A DNA stretch of 64,000 bases from Cylicocyclus nassatus. Lineage: Eukaryota > Nematoda > Chromadorea > Rhabditida > Strongylidae. The notes under the pieces are model-generated. The model saw only the letters and a list, made by a program, of their open reading frames with translations, was not told the origin of the DNA and searched no databases. Position 1 is the first letter of the stretch, and each line of letters opens with the position of its first letter. The position numbers and the translations under genes are program-made. The stretch covers positions 78,075,600-78,139,599 of the forward strand of contig CATQJL010000223.1 of the NCBI GenBank assembly GCA_958299035.1, given 5' to 3'. Of this stretch, positions 57,235 to 64,000 are shown one piece after another.

Positions 57235-57793
57235 CGCAGGCGGCCATGCGAGTTTTGAGCAAGCGGGCACCGGAAAAATAGTTCGCTGATTTCTTGCGGT
57301 CCGCTTGCAAAAATTTGGAATAATTCTTGTCAACATTCAGACGAACGCTCGGAGAACTATCGCGGTTTCCCTGCAGATAAGTTGCGGCGCAGTGGCCGCA
57401 TTCTCGCGGACTTTCCGCGAGAATATGCAAAATTGTCGTGGGCCGCACGGTCCTTTGTGAAGGACCGCACTGCCCAAGGTACCTTCCGTTGAAAGAAGGT
57501 ACCCCAAATTTGGGTAATAAAATTATCGATGGCTCCTCCGCCACATAGAATCTTACTTTTTTCTCGGCATACGCCCGAAACTGCGTAAAAAGAGTCCGAG
57601 CGCTTGGTGAAAGTTTGGCTAGCGCTTGCTGAAAGAAATTATTTGCCGAGCGCTTGCCAAAAATGCTGTGTTCCTGCCCGCTGGCAGAACACGGAAGTAC
57701 CGCTCGCTGAAGGTTTGGTCACGCCCCAAAATTTTGCTCAGCCTGCAGAAAAGCGCGAGTTTGCGAACCGCCTGCCCTTGGCAATTATCTGAA
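57235..57793. mobile_element. TIR element, CTCAGATAATC family, copy 3, one end lost
   Basis: It runs opposite to the other two copies. The left has GCAGGCGGCCATGCGA without the outer TIR, and the right ends GGCAATTATCTGA. Confidence 0.6.
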
Positions 57794-58181
57794 TAGTGGG
57801 AGCAGGGTCCCTAATAGGTGAAGAGGGTTATGGTTATTTCTGACCTAAAGAAGTGAAGAGGGTTTTGATTATTTCTGACCGAGAAAAGGGGGAGGGATAA
57901 TTGGACCTGAGATGAATGCGACACAAGCTTACATGTCTAACGGGAGCGGGAGTGGAAAGAAGGAAAATAAATGGTTCAGAAGTGTAATATAAAGATTTCC
58001 TTAATGCGTAGGCGTTGGAAGGTTATTCAACAGAGACTTTTTTCTAACTCAGAAAAGCTTTATGTTCAATGTCGACATACCATTCGAAAGCTTGAAACAT
58101 ACAGAATCGGTTTAGACTGTCTCTTTTTTCCATCTCTTCTGTAAATTTAGGTATAAAAATATAAATAACATAATTAAATAC
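57794..58181. other. No gene recognised
   Basis: Contains two short direct repeats (GTGAAGAGGGTT and ATTTCTGACC) and otherwise nothing. Confidence 0.5.
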
Positions 58182-58227
58182 ATACACTCCGCACGCACAG
58201 CCAGCTGGCTGTGCGTGCGGAGTGTAT
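58182..58227. repeat. Perfect 46-bp palindrome
   Basis: ATACACTCCGCACGCACAG followed by its exact mirror complement, centred between 58204 and 58205, with no loop. Confidence 0.9.
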
Positions 58228-58549
58228 ATATAGGCGAAGCTATTTTATTTGCAGACTATAAAGCATTCATGCTCGAATCCCTTCATTCCTTTTAGGCTTC
58301 GGACAGGGTTCACGCGATCCAATCTCGCGATTCATCGCTACAAGACAAGTATTACGAGTTCATTGCATGCCGATCTTCTTGTATTTCGGTTGTGGTAGTT
58401 ACTCAGGCAAAAATACCGGCCGAGCGGGTCTTCACTTTTCCGGCTCGTCTGGTGAACGCGAGCGCCCGGCCGGTATTTGCGACCGTTCGCCCGGTCATTG
58501 CGAGCGCTCAGTGGCCAGTAATGAAAACGCTAAACGCTCGGCCGGTCTT

Positions 58550-58765
58550 TGTGGTTACTGGCGCGGTACATGTGGTTACTGGCGCGGTCTTTGTGGATGT
58601 TGGCGCAGTACTAGTGGATGCTCGCGCGGTATTGTGGATGTTGACGCGGTCATTGTGGATGTTGGCGCGATACTTGTGGATGCTCGCGCGGTCACTGCGG
58701 TCACTAACGCGGTACTTGTGGTTACTGGCGCGGTTTTTGTGGATGTTGGCGCGGTACTTGTTTTG
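58550..58765. repeat. 21-bp minisatellite
   Basis: About ten units of the form GTGGTTACTGGCGCGGTAC or GTGGATGTTGGCGCGGTAC. Because the unit is a multiple of three, all frames stay open and mimic a repeat protein. Confidence 0.85.
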
Positions 58766-58827
58766 TTAACACAAGATTCTTCCTTACCCATAAAGTACAA
58801 GAGCACAAATTGAGCACAATTAGTAAT

Positions 58828-58833
58828 TTTATT
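58828..58833 (-). terminator. Poly(A) signal of the minus-strand gene at 59 kb
   Basis: AATAAA on the minus strand, about 225 bases after the stop at 59058. Confidence 0.45.
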
Positions 58834-59057
58834 TAGAATCTTACAGCGTAAAAAATGACACTCAAAAACGTGTCACAACACATTGTGACAAAATGTCACA
58901 ACACAACATAAACTCTGTGAAATAAATCAATCAACAACTCAGCTCTTAAGCTGCTCAAAACAACCTAGAAACAATGGAATGCAAAAAACCCAAAAATGCT
59001 CACTATCTCAACCCTTACGACGACGACAGCGCATATTGAGAAAACGGCTATGGACCA

Positions 59058-59645
59058 TTAGCAATCGTCTCGGCCGTGCACGCTTTTTCTTTCTCTGAAA
59101 AATATGTGCATTCTGCTACATAAATTTGTTTAGAAAAAAGTTACATCATAAAGCCTCCATTTATCGTTTCGACGTCATATTCGTATGCGCGAATATCTCT
59201 TCTAAACAAATGGTCTATGAGATGTAGCGTTAGGAAAAAGTTCCTTTACTCACAAGGCCATTTGCAGGGCTTTGAAGAGGTCCCGCCTATACACAGACCT
59301 TTCATGTGCCATCCTTTCGAATGCTTCCGCCCTTTCCTCTCTTGTTTTTCCGAGGCTTTCGCAAAAGCTGTAAAAAATTGAAACTGTGACTTTTTGGAGA
59401 ATTCACTCTAGCTCCACCTCGTAGTGTCGACATTGACGGCTGCCATTTTGAGTTCTGGATGCCCATAGCCGATTGTGTCTTTGCCAAAGTCTAAAATCAG
59501 GAGTCCTGAACTATTTTGATATCAAATACATACCTAAGAGTGCAGTTTCAACTTTAGACGGCAAGTTTTTGAGATTTGAACTTCGGCCTCTTTTTCCGTT
59601 GAGCCTTAGGGAATAATCTTGAATGGATTGTCGCGGCTCCGTTAT
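59058..59645 (-). CDS. Four in-phase exons of an unknown gene
   Basis: Exons 59534-59645, 59418-59490, 59254-59367 and 59058-59094 join in phase 1, 2 and 2. The donors are TTAG|GTATGT, CGAG|GTGGAG and CTT|GTGAGT, and the acceptors are TTTTTACAG, GATTTTAG, TTTTTTACAG and TTTTTCAG. The product runs ITEPRQSIQDYSLRLNGK, then LLDFGKDTIGYGHPELKMAA, then SLGKTREERAEAFERMAHER, and ends ALQMALERKSVHGRDDC. It looks helical and charged; no family recognised. The first of these exons is preceded by exons at 59.7-60.2 kb, but their phase leads into a different frame of it. Confidence 0.6.
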
Positions 59646-59695
59646 CTGTAAAAATTATAATGGTACCAGAACCTCTGCAAGTTATAAGGCATTAC

Positions 59696-60246
59696 CTGCA
59701 CCAGGATGTATGCACAGTGAGTGCACAATTAGCGGACTCCCATGAAATGTCGAATTCCCACTAAATTATGGGGCGCGACTTTGTATTTTGCCATTTGTAA
59801 CTATAGGTATGAGTGGTTAGACGTCGTCTTCGATACTTTGAATGATTAACATGAAATATATGCTTCCATCACTTACTTTTTGAAAATCCATGGAACCTGG
59901 AACCAAAACCTATATAGGTACGAGTATAAATTGCAAAAAGTTAGCGCGAAAGTGCAAATGTTTGCCGTTTCGTCGGACACAAAAGCTGAGAACTTGAGAG
60001 ATATGGCAGGAAACAAATGGCAAGCACGGTCGCAAAAGGTACACTGCTGAACTGAGAGAATGATATAAGGAAAGGATGTAAAAAGAACGAAGAAATTGAA
60101 TTGAATTAATTGAAAGGAATTAAAGAAACGAAGACTTGATACCAAATTTGGTATCACAAATGGTGGCAGCGATCAAATTTAGAGAACAACTCACATCCAT
60201 ATCTTCGCCGTTGTTGGATATGGGTGATCCTCCTGGACCTTTCCAT
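59696..60246 (-). CDS. Three 5' exons of a gene, possibly sharing the next exon
   Basis: ATG at 60246 opens exon 60195-60246 (MERSRRITHIQQRRRYG, donor GTGAGT, phase 1). Exon 59877-60051 follows TTCTCTCAG and reads QQCTFCDRACHLFPAISLKF on to FCNLYSYLYRFWFQ; its donor is GTAAGT, phase 2. Exon 59696-59760 follows ATAATTTAG and reads GNSTFHGSPLIVHSLCIHPG, with donor GCAG|GTAATG, phase 1. In that phase exon 59534-59645 would read NGAATIHSRLFPKAQRKKRP and stop after QKLAV. Thus this may be a separate short protein ending there. Cys pairs (CTFCDRAC) hint at a metal site, but the pattern is incomplete. Confidence 0.45.
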
Positions 60247-61189
60247 CTCCGCTGCAATTCTCCACTCCAAAGTGAAAAAGTAGTTTAAAGAAAGGGAAAT
60301 AATAAAAAAAAATTGATAAAGCGAGAGTGCATGACGCAAGCATATAACCACAAAGAGGAAGTGCGAATGAATGATGCTTAACGAGGGAGGGATTGGCAAG
60401 GCTCGTTTTAGCACGTTTTGTCCAGTGAAATCTAAAGGGCCGGTCATACCGGTCAGCGATCCATCGCCGCGATGGATGATCGTCGCGAATGGGTGGAAAC
60501 TAGCGACGAAGACGCGCGACGCATCGCTGATCGCTCGAATAAGGGAGCATACCACCGCGGCGATGTGTGCATTCTCACACTACATCACATGATACACGTT
60601 CACTCTAGCATTCATGAAAATTGCTCATAATCAAGGCGCAATCGTCTTCGTTCGTCGGTGTAGTCTCTGTCTTGTTATCCAATGTCTTGTTAACGGCAGA
60701 ACTGGACCTATGGGGATCTTACATGGGAAGTGATTTGGGGGTCCTATCTTAAAATACTGCCCAAGCGACAGCTCAGATGGTGCACTCTGCCATATAGACA
60801 CCGACTAGCTCAATTCTTGTGTTTGGTAGCGTATAACGTCATGAGAGCCTTCCAATACTCTGTGAGGATATAGAAGATCGTGTTCAACCTTATTATTTTG
60901 AAATAGATTTGAACTATAAATGTTTGAAGGAACGATAAAATGCAACTAATGGCAAATTAGTTGCATTTTATCGTTCTATTGCGTAGCTATTTTAATTCTA
61001 TTCTATTCTATTCTAGTTCTTCACCAAAAGCAGTCAAACTTATCAAGATATGTGGTCATCATCGAGTTCGAACTTTGATATATGGAAATGAAAAAGAAAA
61101 GTAGTTTTACAGATCACTTGTCTTTAGCGTACTAACTATTGTTCTCAAGTGCTTCTCGCTTACATCAAAATCCCAATTGACTCTTGAAA

Positions 61190-61300
61190 ACGATCGCAGA
61201 TCCGGCCTCAGGTCAGCTCTCGCTGTGAGTCCCTACGACCAAACTCTTTGAACCAGCCTAGTCCGATGCTGATATCCATGGATAAGATACAAATTGTTTA
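61190..61300. repeat. Fragment similar to the Penelope-like element UTR
   Basis: CTACGACCAAACTCTTTGAA and GTGAGTCCCTACGACC resemble 50535-50580 (CTATACGACCAAACGCCTC). Only a short piece is present. The rest of 60600-62040 shows no clear gene. Confidence 0.4.
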
Positions 61301-62047
61301 TTCACCCAATTTAATAGCAAAAGCTTCTGGACTGAAAAGAAAAACAGAGATGAAGTCTAACAAAAACTTCCCATAAAAAGCAAGTCCGTTGAACAATGAA
61401 AAACCACAGTTACCCGTACCAGAGAGCAATAGAAGGGAGACAGGAACTTAGTTCATGACGTCAACATATGAAGTATCGAATATCCGAAACGGACATATCT
61501 GAGCACGAATTCACGCTATCAGCAACGTCGTCACAGCTGGAGCTGGGTACATAGTCCGCGGAAGCAGAAAAGTGGCCAAAGTCAAACGAATTGGTGGATA
61601 CCTTCCCTTTTAAGACAGCTTGGACCATCAGAGCTCTGTCGATCTGTAATCAGATGCAATTCGAGGGGACTGGTCACGAATAGATATGGAGCCGCTCTCG
61701 ACACACCTCATCACCTCACAAAAATGAATGTTTACGCTTTACACAGACGCTCAGGGTTACATCGGACCATATTTCGTATATTAATAGCCACGCTTCTCTA
61801 AAGCACTTGAATGCATAAGCAAATGACATCTTAGAAATTAGATGCATTGAGCTTCCAGTCAAGTCAAGACTATGCTAGAGATGGTGACCACAAGAACTAA
61901 CACGAAACACATGGCTCGCAAAAGTGCGTATTTTACTTGAAGAAGAAAATTGCAGAAAATCGCCGTAATTATCCGTATTACAAACATAGTTCAGCAGCCC
62001 GGCCCCTTCTGAACGCTAGCCACATACGGAGCGTGTATCATTGGGTC

Positions 62048-63058
62048 TCAGATTCGTGTGGAGGTGGAGTTCTGCCAACTCAAAGCGTGGCTGTTGATAC
62101 CGAGAGAGTACGAAAAGTAATAAGCGTGGAGGTTCAACAATTCATCCTTATTATTAGGGAAAGTCCGCAATCCGCCTGCACACAAATCTGGGAGTCGCTC
62201 ATACAGTTCGACTGAACTACCACCCAGAAATCTTATCTCTTCAAGTGTAGAATATGAAAAGCGAACCGCAGCAACATAAAAAACCGTAAATGAGACGAAG
62301 ACTTTTACTTTTGGGTGAAAAAACGATCAATATTGCTTGAAAAACATCCAAAAAAGCGAGCGTTGAACATTTTTGGATAAAAGTAAGTTGTGACTGCAAA
62401 AAAGAACAAAAAATGAGATAGTAACGCAAAGAATCTAACCTGGAGTTCATCGAGAAATCCATCAGAGTCCACAGTTGAAAACGCTTGCTTCCTTACAACA
62501 ACGAAAGTTCACGTTTCACCGATTCCTCAGTGTCGAGCTTCATATCTGATACGTTGCGAAACGAGCTCTTCTTAGATGCAATCACTTAGAATTAATAACC
62601 GACAGCCAATAACAATATTATTGCTACCATGAGAAAGAGACAATGCTTGTACGCAAGTGGGTCGACTCTATGCTAGCGCACATCTCTTGAAAATGGCGTC
62701 GAAAATGGGAATTTTTGCGGATCTCTTCAGAATGGCGGTGAGCAAATTGCTCTAGCCTAAACATATCTGATTTGAAAAATCAGGCGCTTTGCGTGGGAAT
62801 TATCTTGAAAGGCTAAAAATCGCCTTTCACATTCCACACTCATCACCAGTGCCGCCAAGTTACTTACCTTATGCTAAACTCCTCTAAATGTTTGAGAATA
62901 TCTGCAACTGCTCCTAGCCATTTGTTCACCTTTTGCATTGAACTTTGCCTATAAAGTGTCAATCTGCCCACCAGAATCGGAGATATGCTTGATATGCGGA
63001 ACAAACCTGAGTTGTCTGTTTGCGCTGTAACGCCAACTCCACATCGACGAGAAGCCAT
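62048..63058 (-). CDS. Complete four-exon gene of unknown family
   Basis: ATG at 63058 follows a TTGCAG acceptor-like site by a short 5' UTR, which would suit trans-splicing. Exons are 62868-63058, 62440-62491, 62309-62393 and 62048-62211, with donors AG|GTAAGT, CAG|GTTAGA and AAAA|GTAAAA. All phases agree. The protein of about 163 residues begins MASRRCGVGVTAQTDNSG. It continues SMQKVNKWLGAVADILKHLE, then KQAFSTVDSDGFLDELQ, SQLTFIQKCSTLAFLDVFQA and ELYERLPDLCAGGLRTFPNN, and ends NSTSTRI. The helical pattern with SQLTFIQKCSTLAFLD faintly recalls PEX11-type membrane proteins, but I would not assign it. It lies within the TAA-flanked inverted pair. Confidence 0.6.
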
Positions 63059-64000
63059 ATTCAAAACGGGAACAAACCTAAACCTTCTGCAAGTTTGGAA
63101 ATGGTGATAATGAGTTAGAGATTATCAATATAAATGCCAACGACAGCATCATAAAAGAAGATCGAATTTCACGAAAAGAATTCATTGCCAATGACTACAA
63201 TAAATTGTAAAACGAGATAGATTAAAATGCGGTCAACTGGACTAAGATAGTAACAAAATTGCACATATAAATTGCCAAAAATTCCAAGGAACTGTACCCG
63301 AGGTTTAGACTGCCCCCAAAATGGAAACGGGAACAGTTCAAAGAGCCATTGACTATTGAAGATTCACATAGGATCATGATGTAACAACTTCAAGCAAGCC
63401 AAACCAACAATCAAACAGTTAAACAGCTCCACTACATGCCCTTACTAGTAAAGGATAACGAGAATGAACAAAAGCAAGCGAGTATGGAGAAACAACAATC
63501 CTTATTATAGATGAGAGACTCAACAATTTCGATGAACCTGAAATTTTGTTTTCAAGTATCGTTAACAAACGACAGAAAAATGCCTGAAGAAAACCAATGC
63601 AATGTGGCAATACAGGATTCATTTCCACTTCTTAGGCGAGAAACTAGCTTCAAAAAGTGAAAGATCATCATAAAATCTTTCGGGAAGGAATTCCCAATCC
63701 TAGCGATCCATCGCGTCGCGCATTTGAAATGAGCGACGCGAATTCGCTAGAATGAGCGACGATCGCGACGATTTCGCTCAAATCGGTATGGCCGGGTAGA
63801 AAACGGCCCGCGATGCATCGCGCCGGACAGCCAGCACAGATACGCAGTTATCTCCGGCCTTGTAACACTTGTCCTTTGGGAAAGTCAGCGACGCGATGGA
63901 TCGCTGACCGGTATGACCGGCCCTTAACCGACATTTGAACCAATCAATTTCCCGCGCTTTGATCGCGGGATGGTCGGCCGGTCAGTGATGCCGCTCGGCC

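Larger units (their letters stand above)
60436..63924. mobile_element. 3.5-kb region bounded by inverted ends and TAA duplications
   Basis: AGGGCCGGTCATACCGGTCA (continuing GCGATCCATCGC) at the left is matched inverted at the right. TAA lies directly outside each end (60433-60435, 63925-63927). A 3-bp TAA duplication is typical of PIF/Harbinger elements. Subterminal GCGATCGCTC-like and GCGACG-rich repeats occur at both ends. No transposase is evident inside; instead a four-exon gene lies at 62.0-63.1 kb. Alternatively the ends belong to two separate MITEs. Confidence 0.5.

Noticed and set aside
58367..58813. Repeat-protein-like open frame with VVTGAV and VDVGAV units
   Set aside because: It is the translation of a 21-bp minisatellite.

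Overview
The window is animal nuclear DNA, most likely from a nematode. Genes are broken into small exons. Introns are often only 39 to 120 bases and end in T-rich acceptors such as TTTTCAG. Repeats dominate: RTE-type and Penelope-like retroelement pieces, Helitrons, and many TIR or fold-back elements. A clade V (strongylid-like) worm would fit, but that is inference from repeat style, not from a marker gene.

Layout. Positions 1-900 hold decayed retroelement pieces on the minus strand. Positions 1134-6696 are a complete-looking LTR element with two LTRs that match base for base by eye, a polypurine tract and a 4-bp target duplication. It has a gag-like ORF but no recognisable protease, reverse transcriptase or integrase; instead it carries an SF1 (UPF1-like) helicase. 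It sits inside an older dispersed repeat whose uninterrupted copy lies at 13.1-13.6 kb. Positions 7.4-7.7 kb hold the start of a minus-strand gene. From 8.4 to 20 kb the DNA is almost entirely repeats: fold-back elements, three Helitron-like copies, a GTGTGTGGT minisatellite and mariner-like MITEs.

Positions 20.7-26.1 kb carry the largest host gene, on the plus strand, with a 3.4-kb exon for a Pro/Glu/Lys-rich, probably disordered protein. From 26 to 63 kb small genes of unknown family alternate with mobile DNA. They lie at 35.3-36.1 kb (-), 37.2-37.7 kb (+), 49.6-50.2 kb (+), 52.0-53.3 kb (+), 55.4-55.7 kb (+), 59.1-60.2 kb (-) and 62.0-63.1 kb (-). I assembled these by matching acceptor, donor and codon phase by eye. 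Gene models are therefore predictions, and I could not name any of the families. A Penelope-like element with a GIY-YIG domain lies at 50.5-52 kb and is split by a MITE.

The genes show no shared pathway. The main stories are the helicase-carrying LTR element, a MITE family whose arms are GTTAC minisatellites, tRNA-like sequence embedded in TIR elements, and a 3.5-kb TIR pair with a TAA duplication that encloses a multi-exon gene.
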